This document shows positions 1 through 10,533 of a stretch of 64,000 bases of DNA, one piece after another. The translations under genes were made by a program, and so were the position numbers. The stretch is from assembly GCA_033977485.1 (NCBI GenBank), contig CM066998.1:57130274-57194273 (forward strand). Direction: 5' to 3'. The notes under the pieces are model-generated. The model was not told where the DNA came from. It saw only the letters and a list, made by a program, of their open reading frames with translations, and did not search any database. Position 1 is the first letter of the stretch; every line of letters starts with the position of its first letter. Source of the DNA: Hydrangea macrophylla (Eukaryota; Streptophyta; Magnoliopsida; Cornales; Hydrangeaceae).

Positions 1-304
1 GTCAGAAAATCGGTTTGGATTTATGCCTGGGAGATCAACTATGGAAGCAATTTATTTACTTAGAAGACTAATGGAAAAGTATAGAGAGAAGAAAAAAGAT
101 CTACATATGGTTTTTATTGATTTAGAGAAAGCTTATGATAGAGTGCCTAGAGATTTAATTTCGTGGGTGCTAGAGAAGAAAGGAGTGACCAAGCGTTATA
201 TTGATGTGGTAAAGGATATGTATGATGAAGCGGTTACTACAATTAGATCACCAGCCGGAGAAACAAGCGAATTCCCAATTACCGTAGGCCTGCACCAAGG
301 GTCG
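1..304 (+). pseudogene. RTE-type LINE reverse transcriptase fragment
   Basis: An open frame enters from the window's left edge and runs to about 304. It has the start of a non-LTR retrotransposon RT domain: FGFMPGRST near the N terminus, then FIDLEKAYDRVPR (the first catalytic Asp region of RT), then GLHQGS, which normally leads into the next RT block. The wording of these motifs is typical of plant RTE-clade LINEs. The homology stops right after GLHQGS, so the YxDD catalytic block and everything after it are missing. The frame then runs on for a few codons into junction sequence and stops at 341-343. It is a truncated, non-functional piece. The upstream part may lie outside the window. The family call is from motif recognition, without a database search. 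Confidence 0.8.
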
Positions 305-330
305 GTGGGTGCTAGAGAAGAAAGGAGTGA
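163..330 (+). repeat. 26-bp direct duplication at the LINE/gypsy junction
   Basis: The 26 bases at 163-188, part of the LINE RT coding sequence, recur exactly at 305-330, in another frame, at the point where LINE homology ends and gypsy homology begins. This looks like filler copied from nearby during end joining or template switching. Confidence 0.85.
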
Positions 331-2335
331 ACGATTCTTGTGAAAACACTTTCCAATAATTAAAAACCCGCTTGACTTCGGCACCTATACTTGTTATTCC
401 CGAGCATGGATTGAACTATTCCATTTACTGTGTTGCTTCACTTGAAGGCTTGGGTTATGTTTTAATGCAAGAAGGTAACGTTGTAGCTTGTGGTTCGAGA
501 CAATTGAAACCTCACAAGAAAAATTACCCTACTCATGATCTAGAGCTTGTCGTCGTTGTGTTTGCTTTAAAAAGTTGGAGACACTACTTGTATGGTGAGA
601 AATTTGAGGTACTTTTCGATCACAAGAGCCTTAAGTATATTTTCACTCAACGAGACCTTAACTTGAGACAACGCCATTGGATGGAGTATTTGGAAGATTA
701 TGACTTTGACTTGCAATACCATCCGAGTAAGGCTAATATCGTGGCCGATGCCCTTAGTCACAAACCACGTGGTACCTTAACTTATTTACCTATCCAAGAG
801 TGGAAGATGTTTGAACACCTTGATGACTTTAAGGTTTATTGCACAAAAAATTCTGATCGAGCTACTTTGTTTACTTTGACCGTTCAATCGTCACTTTTGA
901 ATCAAATTATGGAGGTACAAAAATCTGATGATGAGACTATGTCCTTGAAATCTCATGTGCTTAATGGAGATTGGGAAAGGGGTTGGACTTTCGATGATGA
1001 TAGAGGTTTGAGGTTCTGAAATCGAGTCTTTGTTCCCATCGCTTGTCGAGCGGATGTCTTGAAAGAATTTTACCATTCCCGTTTCGCTGTTCATCCAGGG
1101 GGTACGAAGATGTACCATGATTTACGTCGTTAGTATTGGTGGAAAGGCTTAAAATGGGCAGTTGTTGAGTTTGTTGCTAGTTGTCTAGTTTGTCAACAAG
1201 TAAAGGCCGAGCACCAGAGGCCTGCAAGTTTGTTACAACCTCTCCCTATTCTCGAGTGGAAATGGGAGCATATTACTATGGATTTTGTTACGGCACTACC
1301 TAGGACCTTGCGTAAGCATAATGCTATTTGGGTTATTGTCGACCGTTTTACTAAGTCAGTGCATTTTTTGCCAATTTAGGTAACCGACACCGCAGACACT
1401 CTTAGTGTGATCTACATCCGAGAGATTGTGAGACTTCATGGTATCCCAGTTTCGATTATATCGGATCATGATTTGAAGTTTATATCTCATTTTTGGCAGA
1501 GTTTGCTGAAAGCTTTGGGTACCAGCTTCTTCTTAGCACAACATTTCATCCTCAGACAAATAGGCAGTCCGAGCGTACTATTTAAATCTTAGAGGACATG
1601 TTGAGAGCTAGTATTATGGAACTTGGTGGTAATTCGGAAGATCATTTGCCTTTGGCCGAGTTTGCTTACAATAACAACTATCAGGCGAGTATTCATATGG
1701 CACCATTCGAGGCATTGTATGGCCATCTATGTAGGTCACCGTTGTGTTGGGGTGAGGTAGGTGAATCTATCATTCTTGGCCCCAATATGGTTCGAGAGAC
1801 TTCTGAAAAGATCAAGTTAATTAGTGATAAATTGATTACAGCTCAGAGTCGCCAGAAATCTTATGCTGACCGTCACCGCCGACCGTTGGAATTAGAAGTT
1901 GGTGATCATGTGTTTCTAAAGGTTTCGCCGCATTGTGGGTTACAATGTTTTGGACAAAGTGGGAAGTTAGCACCACGATTTGTGAGGCCGTTTGAGATTC
2001 TTGAAAGGGTTGGCGAAGTCGCGTATCGTTTAGCTCTTCTACCTGAACTTTCGAGTGTTCACAATGTATTTTATGCTTTAATGCTTCGTAAGTGTAACTC
2101 TAATCTACTCCGTCACCCCGATCCATCACATATCATAGATTGGACAGAGTTACCTCTTAGGGAAGACGCGTGATATGAAGAGCAACCCATCCATATCATT
2201 GAGAAGAAAGACCGTGTGTTATGAGGTAGGGTTATTCCGTTGGTAAGAATTCAGTGGAATCATCATAACATTGCCAAGTCAACGTGGGAAGATGAGAATG
2301 AAGCTAGAAAGAGCTACCCTCATCTTTTCTCCGAA
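331..2335 (+). pseudogene. Ty3/gypsy chromovirus pol 3' half (RNase H, integrase, chromodomain)
   Basis: Degenerate polyprotein of a Tekay/Del-like chromovirus. In order: end of RT and RNase H (about 331-760, with GLGYVLMQ and [14 protein letters not shown]); integrase zinc finger (about 1060-1210, ending CLVCQQVKAEHQRP); integrase core (TMDFVTALP near 1275, ISDHD near 1455, FHPQTNRQSER in another frame near 1545); integrase C-terminal region (1598-2170); and a chromodomain-like tail (about 2165-2335, ending in a WEDENEARKSYPHLF motif). Breaks: stops near 1018, 1131, 1377 and 1587, a frameshift near 1520, and further stops near 2171 and 2221. Several stops look like CAA or CAG turned to TAA or TAG, as expected from cytosine deamination in silenced DNA. 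The RNase H catalytic Asp before Ala-Ser is Val. Protease, gag and most of RT are absent, replaced by the LINE fragment. Confidence 0.85.
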
Positions 2336-2453
2336 TAGAGTAAGTTTCTTTTATTTGATTATGTTAGTTAGTCAAGGTTTGAGCAAGTCATTGCTCCTTT
2401 TTTCGCTTTATTGCTCCGAATTCCGGGACGGAATTCTTTTAAGGGGAGTAGAT
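2336..2453 (+). other. 3' untranslated internal end with polypurine tract
   Basis: Short non-coding stretch between the chromodomain and the LTR. The purine run AAGGGGAGTAGA (2441-2452) directly before the LTR is the likely plus-strand primer (polypurine tract) of the chromovirus. Confidence 0.7.
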
Positions 2454-2819
2454 TGTCATAACTCGAAGTTTTAATTCAGGGGAAAATTGTATTTAAATGC
2501 TTATGTGTGAGCCGTTAATTATTTTGGTGTAGTATTTAAATTTACCCTAACTTGTGTCACTATATATATTCATTTATTTATTTATTTATTTTCTTTTCTT
2601 ATTTGGTTTTATTTTATTTTATCACATATTTTTTTATTTATTATCTTAGTGTTAAAGTGGGTACATGTTTTAAATTGGGTAAGTAAAACGAGACCACACA
2701 CATACACGCATGCTATATACTACTTCTAGTCAAATAAGACAAAAATAAAGACCAAACAAATGAAGTGGGCCCCACCCCCCTTAAGTGGCCGGACATCTCT
2801 CTCTCTCCCCTCACTTCAC

Positions 2820-2832
2820 TTTTTTTTTCTTT

Positions 2833-2884
<52 letters not shown>

Positions 2885-2887
2885 ACT
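2820..2887 (+). repeat. Pyrimidine run with (CT)n microsatellite
   Basis: T-rich then pure CT dinucleotide repeat within the chromovirus LTR. It produces two overlapping poly-Ser/Leu open frames that are not genes. Confidence 0.9.
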
Positions 2888-3335
2888 CCTTCTCTCTATA
2901 TGCATAAGTGGGTATATACAAAACCTCCATGGATCCCCGTTCTTCAAGCTTCAAATAGGCCATGTTTTTGTGAGTTTTCCAATTTCACAAAATAGTCTTT
3001 GATTTTCAAGAGCTTTCTAATGATTCGAAATCCATTTTGGTGGCCATTATCTTAGTTTACCCAACTTACATAGAGCTTCAAAATTCCTCTTCTTCAACCA
3101 TGGAGTCCCATTAAAGAATTATTACATGCAGTGGGTTCTTGAGCTTCCTAGGGCTTCTCTTTACATCTTTTTAGAGCTATTTGGAGTTTTCTTTTTTAAT
3201 TTTCTCAAGTTTTAATTGCTCTTCCATTTATTTTGGAAAATCTCCATAAAGGTAGATATACATTGTCTCATTTCTATATGTTATACTTGCCTAAGGTGCT
3301 TTGAGTTCATTTATATGTACTAGGAGAGAACTTAG

Positions 3336-3740
3336 ACACATGTATTAGGATTTTTCCCAAGGTTGTAATGTTAGGGTTATTATGCCTAAATATAATTTAT
3401 ATGCCTTGGTTGTGTAAGTTGTGATTTTGGTATGTTATATGTGATCAAAATAATATTAAGAGAATAATTTAAACACATGCATGAGATTTTCCCAAAGTTG
3501 TAATGTTAGAGTTATTATGCCTAAATGTGATTTATATGCATTGGTTGTGCAAGTTGTGATTTTGGGGTATTAAATGTAATTAGAGGGATGTTAGGATAAT
3601 AATTTGGACACATGCATTAATTTTTCCCCAAAGTTATAAATCTAGAGTTGTATGCCAAATTGTGAATTACATATTTAGATTTTACTAAACTTGATTATGT
3701 GATGCTAGATGTGCTTAGGATGCTCCCTTTATGTGTAAAA
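3336..3740 (+). repeat. Three imperfect tandem copies of a ~136-bp unit in the LTR
   Basis: Units start at about 3336, 3473 and 3608, each opening with ACACATG and followed by a TTTTCCC stretch, a TTGTAATGTTAGAG-like stretch and a TTATGCC box. The third copy is the most diverged. Function unknown. Confidence 0.75.
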
Positions 3741-5152
3741 GCATGCTAGGACGTTAGTTTAGAAATTCTTATTGGAATGTCAAATTATGTAATTTAACCA
3801 CATTCCTTGAGACCTTTGATATCATATCTAATGGACTAGTATTATTGTTTAATTTATTGTAGTGGATCATCCTTAATGTCATTGTTAACATCATATGCAT
3901 TGAGGCCTAATCGGCAAGCATTACATTATCACGACATAAACGTTTTGTTTTGAAAAGAGAAAAACCCCATGCGAGGGAATTTTATTTAAGAAATCCGGAC
4001 ATGGGTTGTGATGTGAGACAGGGAGAATGACCCTTAGAAAAGGGCACATATGACCCGACACGTAAACTCGAAACTTTTTGTCCTATTTTGAAGACTCGTG
4101 CTTGGTTATGTATATGGATAGCTCTCTTGTGAATTTTAACTAGTTGGGAAAGTTTGTAATAGTTTAGTGCTCTAAAAGAAAATGGTTGTATTATATTTAT
4201 TACAAAACTTCTTGAGTTTGGACTTCCATATTTTTGTCATTTGGATATCCTTATTGTAATTTGGCGGACAAGTGTTAGTCAATACTTTTCATGTTTGTCG
4301 GATTAGTCGTCTTATGTAATTATGTTTTCGAGATCGGAGAATCTCTTTTAAAGTTATATGTATGTGTGTTGATTTGAATCCTTGCAGGATTCGGTTATGT
4401 TTGATTTCGTTCTTGCCGGACTTATTGTTTCTAAATTAAATCCTTGCTGGATTTGTTCATATTGCTTTCAAAGGAAAATGTTTTAAAACTTATCTCTCCC
4501 CCAATCTCTCCTAATCTCTCCATTTCCCATTTTTCTTCATTTTATCTCTTTCACTTCTCGTTTTTAATAAATTTTGAGTGCGTGAAGTTCCGTTTGGTTT
4601 AAACGCGTGTTGTATGTTGTTTAGGACTTATTTTGTCATGTATTGATGTTTAAACTTGAGGATTTAGCATAATTGGGAACATTTCAAAATGCTGTCAAAA
4701 GAAAAACTGCTACTATTATTTCGGTTTTCTGCCCAAACGGTGAGGAATTGGAAAAAATGCTATTTGACAAAAGTTGTGCAGAATTGAAATTTACATGGAC
4801 AAATGAGGACAGAATGTGAAAATTTCAAAGACACAGCTACTTACGGATGTTTTAAAATTCATCAACTATTCAAAAATGATCTTTATCAAATTTAATGTAT
4901 TTTTCTTTCTCTCCTTGAACTAAGCTTTTTTGGTTAGTCTTTTAATTTGATTTTTAAATGCTTTCATCTTTGTTGGACTCGTTAACATGTAAGCCCATTT
5001 TGGCTTATATGTTAGTAAGTCATACTTGTAGGAATCCCTGTGGGATCCCAATGTCGCTTTCGCATTTGTGATTGGGTTTTACTTCTTTTCTCTCCATTTT
5101 TCTCTTTATCTTTCCTCTTTCTTCGCGCTTTGGTTTTCGGGGTGTGACAGTT

Positions 5153-5164
5153 TGGTATCAAAGC
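5153..5164 (+). other. Primer-binding site, initiator-Met tRNA type
   Basis: TGGTATCAAAGC lies 3 bp after the end of the 2.7-kb LTR and differs by one base from TGGTATCAGAGC, the common plant primer site complementary to initiator Met tRNA. It marks the LTR as standing in 5' position relative to what follows. Confidence 0.75.
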
Positions 5165-5348
5165 TAACTCGGTCTGATGGACTCTTGATTTTGGAATGGA
5201 TTGATTTTCTTACATTGAACTACATTGAGTCCGATTGACTCCTGACTTGAGAAATTTGAATTAAAATTGGATCGAATTAAGTCTATTTGACTCCCGAATT
5301 TTGAAAATTGAAAAAATTCAAAAATTAATCTCTCAAGTTAAAAGAATC
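5165..5348 (+). other. Leader remnant after the primer site
   Basis: AT-rich non-coding sequence that would be the 5' leader of a second chromovirus unit. The join to Tat-type sequence falls somewhere before about 5349. I cannot place it exactly. Confidence 0.4.
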
Positions 5349-5557
5349 TAGAGCAAACGTATCTGACGGGACAGAAGGGCTACGGATATTTAGAGCAAAT
5401 ATATTCGACAGGGCCGAAGGACTGTTGATATTAAAGCAAACATATCCGACGGGGTCGAAGCGCTGAGGATATTTAGAGCAATTATATTCGACGGGGCAGA
5501 AGGGCTGCGGATATTTAGAGCAAACCCACGTTGACACCGGGGTCTAAGTTGCGAAGC
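5349..5557 (+). repeat. 42-bp minisatellite, four copies
   Basis: Units start at 5349, 5391, 5432 and 5474, with a partial fifth at 5516. Each begins TAGAGCAAA and contains GACGGG and a GAAGG-like stretch followed by GGATATT. It sits in the 3' non-coding part of the Tat-type element whose LTR starts at 6054. The minus-strand open frames here are shadows of the 42-bp (14-codon) period. Confidence 0.8.
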
Positions 5558-6053
5558 GTTGCCCAGTTGATTGCGTTCAATTTTCATCCAATTGGCTGAA
5601 ATAGCTGCACTTCCTAAAGAGTACCAACTCATTAATCAAAGAAACTCCGAATTCTGAAGATAACAAGCATAGGAGATGGATTGCATCTAGAGACATCAAA
5701 ATAGCATGATCTCGAATCGTAGCATTTACAGAGCATTTGAAATGCATTGGCAGCCATCAATGCATGAGCATGTGCATCACGATAGGATAGGTGCATTCAT
5801 CCGTATGACTATTTGTGTTTGTGTGTTTGTCCCTTGCCCAAACAACGTCTTGGTCTGATTTCCGTAAGGATACGTAGGCAGCTCACCATTGAGCACGAAC
5901 ATCATGAACCATTTGCGTAGCTATTTTAGCAACGCATTTTGTTTTTTTTTTTACCTAAATTCAACAGTTTGGTCAAAGGCTTGTCTTCACACAGGCTTCG
6001 GCATTCACTTGTGACACGCGTTGCTTTACAAGATCTATCGAAGAGGGGCAAAC
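5558..6053 (+). mobile_element. Tat-3: 3' internal end of a Tat-type gypsy element
   Basis: Non-coding sequence with the same landmarks as the 3' ends of Tat-1 (46670-46877) and Tat-2 (62498-62707): a TACGTAGGCA box (5871-5880), a GACACGCGTTGC-like stretch, then the polypurine tract GAGGGGCAAAC (6043-6053) directly before TGTAGACA. The order and spacing match although the sequence is otherwise diverged, so this is a related but distinct family. No coding capacity is seen. Confidence 0.7.
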
Positions 6054-7830
6054 TGTAGACACTCCGATTTTGACCGACCATCGAATTTAGGGGAGTGTTA
6101 CCTCCAACTCCAATGATGACAATGTCCGGCTAACCTAGGGTTTCCTAGGTGGTTCAAGCTCTTCGAAAGGTTCTTTAATTCCAAAAGAAAAGAAAAAGAA
6201 AGGAGGAAAAAGGGAAAAAAGGTAAAGAAAATAGCACGCGGTGAAGCCTGCGGTAGTCACGTGGTGCCGCAATGGCAGTCACTGGATGCCACACCGGTAG
6301 ACACTGATAGCCACACCAACAATCACTAAGTGTCGCAGACAACTAGCCAAACACTACAAAAATAGAAGTAGTTTTGAAAGCAAGAAAAGGAAAGAAAGGA
6401 GTAAGAAAAAGAAAAAGAAGTTGAAAATAGGGCAAAATAAGAAGCGCAAAAAGATGGCAGTCCGCGAGTTGTCTGTGACATTCCCTGAGGACCGTTGCAG
6501 CACTTGATGAATGCCGTTGCGGCTATGAGTGAGTGCCGCTCCGGAGGTCACCAAATGTCGTAGACAACTCCACCAAGTGCCGCATTTTTTAAAAATCTGC
6601 CTTTTGAAATAGAACGCATTGTACCACCAAAAGTACATTCGAAATTAGGATTTTTACCTCAAAAATACTGAAATACCCCTAAGAAACTTGCCTATATAAA
6701 GGGAGTGAATATCCCATTACAAAGGATCTCAATCTTAAGTTTAAATCTAAAAATCTTAAATCTCTTGAATCTTGATATTCTTAGAGATAATTAGAAAGAA
6801 TCTTAGAGAGGATTAAGGAAATTAAGGAGTTGCAAGAGTTGGAAGAAGGGCTTGAATAATCTTTGGAAGACCTCAAAAACACAAAGTAGTTGAGAATAAT
6901 TGGAGATAAAGTAGTTGAGAATAATTGGAGATAAACTCTAGACTAGTTAGTCCTCAATTTAAGTTTAATCACAATTCATAGAATTACTTAGGATCTTTTA
7001 CACATTTTTCAAAAGTCTCTTCCTACCTCATTTCATCACACACCACTAGAATTGTGATTGAACTTCCATTTGTTTTTACTTAATTGATTTAGAAAATCAC
7101 ACAAAATCTCTGGACAGAGAGTTGTAAGTTTCTGAGTGATGTCTGGTTTTTTTCCTAATTCCCAGAAATTGAATCGTTTGATCTTTGATTTTCTTTTTGG
7201 GTTTGAAACCTGACTCACAAAGGCATCTTGTGTCCAAAAATCACTAAGATCAAACTATGGAAAGTATGTCTTTTCTAGTTTTGAATGTATGGTCTCCTCT
7301 CTGTAATTTTTAGAATTCTATGCTTGATTTGATAAACTTTGCAAACAATGGCCCAAATGACTTTTCCATGACCTAAGGTTTAAACTTTGTTTTCATTATG
7401 ATTAGTTTAACTTAAATCTACAGGCTAAATGATCCGAATCAATGAATAGTTCATAGCTTACTCTCATGCATGTTCATATTTTCATCCATGTAGGTTGATA
7501 TTTGTAATTAGGACTTATTTTGCATTAGGATTAAATTGCGTTTAATTGAGTCTAATTGTGAATTCCTTGTGATTATGTTGGGATTATACCATTTCTATAT
7601 GGACATTACATTGGCTCCTAGTTGAGACTTGTATATCTATAGAGACGTCATGTTTTCAACTAATAAGCATGTGTGACGAGTTTTGATTATTTGTGACGCA
7701 CTTTGCACGCCATAAAAAGTCAAATTTGTTGTAGTGCATTAAAATAGAGACACACTTCTTATCGCATTACAGAACTTCACTCGAATTCGACTGACAATCG
7801 ACATCATGCTGAGAATGCAACTGACTCAAC
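6054..7830 (+). repeat. Tat-3 LTR (left end clear, right end unresolved)
   Basis: Starts TGTAGACA right after the polypurine tract, as in Tat-1 and Tat-2. A TATA-like CTATATAAA lies at 6692-6700, with A-rich and purine-rich sequence around 6180-6440. No matching second LTR and no primer site were found, so the right end given here is only a guess. The real end may lie beyond the hAT insertion. The open frames at 6354-6638 and 7036-7218 on the minus strand have no recognisable domain and are probably chance. Confidence 0.5.
6691..6700 (+). promoter_or_regulatory. TATA box of the Tat-3 LTR
   Basis: CCTATATAAA, about 640 bp into the LTR, matches the position class and flanks of the TATA boxes in the Tat-1 and Tat-2 LTRs (CCTATTTAAA and CCTATATAAA). 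Confidence 0.5.
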
Positions 7831-7904
7831 TTCATTTTGGACTACAGGTCCAATCTTTACCAACTCGACACTTTTGCATGCAATCCGGTACGATTGTCGT
7901 TGGC

Positions 7905-9300
7905 CTGGAATATCACTGCCCAAATGGCCGATGGTTACCTATCTTTAGGGGTGGCAATTTTCGACACGACACGGCAACCCGACACGACCCGACACAAAAA
8001 TAAACGGGTTTGGGTGACCCGTATAAAGGCATGGGTCATAAACGAGTCGACCCGTTTGACACGATTAATAAACAGGTTGAAGCGAGTCAACCCGTTTAAC
8101 CCGTTTGACCCGATTAAGTATTTAAGTGCAGTTGAGGCATTTTTTTTTTAGTTTTGAAAATAATTTTTAATAATCTGGAAGTCTAAAATAAAAGTAATAT
8201 AAAAAAAAATTTAAAAAAAATATTTTTTTTTTAAATTATTTTTTTTTCAGAGAAAAAAAAATATTTAAAATATTTATAGATATATATAAACTAATTTTTT
8301 TTTTTTTGCTAAAAAAAAAGAGTAGTTACCAACTTACCAAACAAGTAAATTTATATATAATAATTAATAACTAGTGTAATAAAAAATAATAATTAATAAC
8401 TAATAAGGGACGAAGGAAGTTGGAGCCTGGAAGCATTCATGCATCAAGCATTGCATAAAAAATAAAAATAAAAAATAATTAAAAAAATAAAAAAGAAAGA
8501 AAAAAAAAAGGGAGGAAGCCCGCTAGGATTCCTGGATTGGGAGGGAGACAAATTAGTCAATTAGATAAATACAACTGTCAATCTTGATTCTTGATGGATG
8601 GCAAGTGAAGAAATTTTTTTATACTGTTAGTAAAAATAATATTTCTTCTTATTCAGTGTGTGTGGATGTGCTTGGGTGTTAAGTTTATAATAGTTAGATA
8701 TTGCTATATTTGTAGCATTTTGGTATTTAAGATGTACGTGTTAATAATTGATACATTTGATGGAAGACTTGTTTGTGTTCTTAGTAGGGCTGTAAGCTTA
8801 TTTCGAATAGCCGAACCGAGCTAACCGATTGGGTTTCTTAAATTACTTACAACTAAAATGTTGATCTGATCGCCAAAATTGGCAAAATAGATCGAACCGA
8901 CCACTTCGGTTGGTTTTCAAAATATGAAAAAAAATTCGAAAATAAAAAAATAAAAATTTGATTCGATCCGATCCGATCCGAACCGAACTGAACCGAACCG
9001 ATGACACCCTACACGGGTTAGACGGGTTAAACGGGTGACCCGTATATGACTCGGCACGATTATAACCCGACACGACACGTTAAGAATGACACGATTATAA
9101 CCCGACACGACAATGACCCGACACGACCCGATTGCCACCCCTACCTCTCTTGTCCCCACTGCCCCAATGGCCAATTACTTGACATTACTACCCAAATGGC
9201 ATATGGTAACCCCATCTTATTCCTTCAACCATGGTTAACTTGTCATCACTACCCTAATGGCCAATTACTTGACATCTCTGCCCAAATGGCCGGTTAACCA
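7905..9300 (+). repeat. Degenerate CCCAAATGGCC repeats, interrupted by hAT-1
   Basis: About five diverged copies of a unit around CTGCCCAAATGGCC, often followed by ATTACTTGACAT or GGTTACC. One copy lies left of the hAT element (7915-7945) and the rest lie right of it (9144-9300). The hAT element inserted inside this small array. Confidence 0.6.
7946..9143. mobile_element. hAT-1: non-autonomous hAT-superfamily transposon
   Basis: 1198 bp bounded by inverted ends TAGGGGTGGCAAT (left) and its complement (right). It is flanked by an 8-bp duplication, CCTATCTT (7938-7945) and CCTCTCTT (9144-9151), with one mismatch. An 8-bp duplication and a TAGGGGTG-type end are characteristic of hAT-like elements. 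Both subterminal regions are packed with ACCCGACACGAC-like motifs (about 7965-8110 and 9010-9130), the kind of short repeats to which hAT transposases bind. The centre is AT-rich with A and T runs. No transposase sequence is visible, so it would depend on an enzyme supplied elsewhere. Confidence 0.85.
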
Positions 9301-9914
9301 TCAATAATGATTGATCATGACAGTACTGACAAGGTACTACTACTCTTGCCACTATTGACCCATTGGCCATAGTGAAATCTGAAGAACATTCTGGACTCAT
9401 ATCTTCTTTCACAAAGTGATCATACAAACGAAACATGAGAACTGGACCGACTGATACGATCGTTACGTTAACAATATTATTGCAACATTCTTATAACCGA
9501 TTAGTGTACTCGGTATACATCCTTAAAGCTTATTAACAATCAAGGTATCGTTCTTACGCGTATCGCATTACTACTCTCGGAGATCTCGTATATTATCCGT
9601 ATAAGAATTACAAGTCTATTACATCTTTTACTATAGAAAACATAAACTTTTTTAAAACAGTAGGCTCAAGCGCTCAATAGAGCTCGAGCACTCGCCTTCA
9701 TGAATTCCAAGATTCCTTCTTCTTTTTATTTACAAAAGTAGTCATGTTACTAAGGTACTACTAAAATAGCACATGGTTCAATTCTAAAGGTACAACACCA
9801 ATATGCACATATAAATTCAACTACCAAGTCCATGTACAACTTTATCAGTTCAAGGTACAATAAATATCAGCATAGATCATCTTAAATCAGTATGCATATA
9901 AACTGATTTCCTAT
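9301..9914. other. No recognisable feature
   Basis: AT-rich anonymous sequence. Around 9663-9690 there is a GCTCAAGCGCTC / GCTCGAGCACTC motif that resembles sequence at 10105-10140 and 19330-19380, suggesting shared old repeat material. Confidence 0.5.
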
Positions 9915-10098
9915 GTAATGCCATGTAAACCTAATCGAACATGTTTTTCATTATCTTCAACACTCTTGGAATATGCTAGAGTATCATCATTGAAGACGAT
10001 CACGAACTCATCCAGGTACTCCTTAAACGCACAGTTCATGAGATCCATGAAAGCTGTTGGCGCATTAGTAGCCCCAAATGGCATAACCAAAAACTCGT
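9915..10098 (-). pseudogene. Ty3/gypsy reverse transcriptase scrap (RT core)
   Basis: Read on the minus strand from about 10098 down to 9915, the sequence encodes a fragment with [20 protein letters not shown] and then [10 protein letters not shown]. These match the conserved gypsy RT blocks MPFGLTNAP and FIDDILVYS. The Ile before the catalytic Asp pair is Asn, but both Asp are kept. Further on, an EDNEKHVRL stretch corresponds to the helix after the active site. Homology stops on both sides, leaving about 60 residues. An open frame on the opposite strand (9918-10100) is only its shadow. Confidence 0.75.
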
Positions 10099-10533
10099 AG
10101 AGCGCTCACGGACTAGCTTGTTAAGCAACTCGAGCGCTCGGGTTTTGCAGATTTCAATAGTTTTACAAGTTATTATAGAATTTCATTTTGGGTTTCTTTG
10201 CATGTCACATGCAAGCACATAGATCATCTTTTAACTTCAAAAATATAGAATTAAAGTGAGTAAGAGTACTCACTAGGATCTTGATGATCAAAATGTTGAA
10301 AATATGATGACTGTGTGTGATGAAGCTGCAGCTAGTCCAATACAAGCTTCAATGGTGTTGATTCTCTTCTATGCTCCTTCTATACTTGAGACTCCACCTT
10401 CTTCAGCTCTAGAATCTTCAAATGCATGTAATGTGGGTGTCTACATGTGCAATGAAGTTGTGTGTGTGGTTGAAGAGGCCACGCAAAGTGTATATGCAAA
10501 AGAATGAAGATGGTCTCTCAAGAACTTTGTCTC
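10099..10533. other. No recognisable gene
   Basis: Non-coding sequence with a GCAACTCGAGCGCTCGGG motif near 10124-10141. A short open frame at 10304-10507 has no recognisable domain. Confidence 0.5.

Larger units (their letters stand above)
2454..5149 (+). repeat. Chromovirus LTR, 2696 bp
   Basis: It begins TGTCA right after a polypurine tract and ends TGACA right before a primer-binding site, so both termini are supported by context and form the usual short inverted ends. At 2.7 kb it is long but within the known range for Tekay-type chromoviruses. Inside are a long CT microsatellite and three copies of a repeat of about 136 bp. No second copy of this LTR is present in the window for comparison. 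Confidence 0.75.

Noticed and set aside
2760..3002. Two overlapping Ser/Leu-rich open frames
   Set aside because: They are products of the CT microsatellite in the chromovirus LTR.
5153..5164. tRNA gene suggested by TGGTATCAAAGC and similar strings
   Set aside because: These are primer-binding sites complementary to tRNA 3' ends, with no cloverleaf around them. The same holds at 30495, 35706, 40246 and 55414.
8785..9012. A second transposon nested in hAT-1 (TAGGGCTGTAAGC and GATGACACCCTA)
   Set aside because: The ends match only in the first few bases and the 8-bp flanks do not agree. It may be real but cannot be supported.
9918..10100. Plus-strand 60-codon open frame
   Set aside because: The opposite strand encodes recognisable gypsy RT motifs. 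This frame is its shadow.
10304..10507. Possible small host gene
   Set aside because: A 67-codon frame with no domain, no evident promoter or splice structure, surrounded by repeats.
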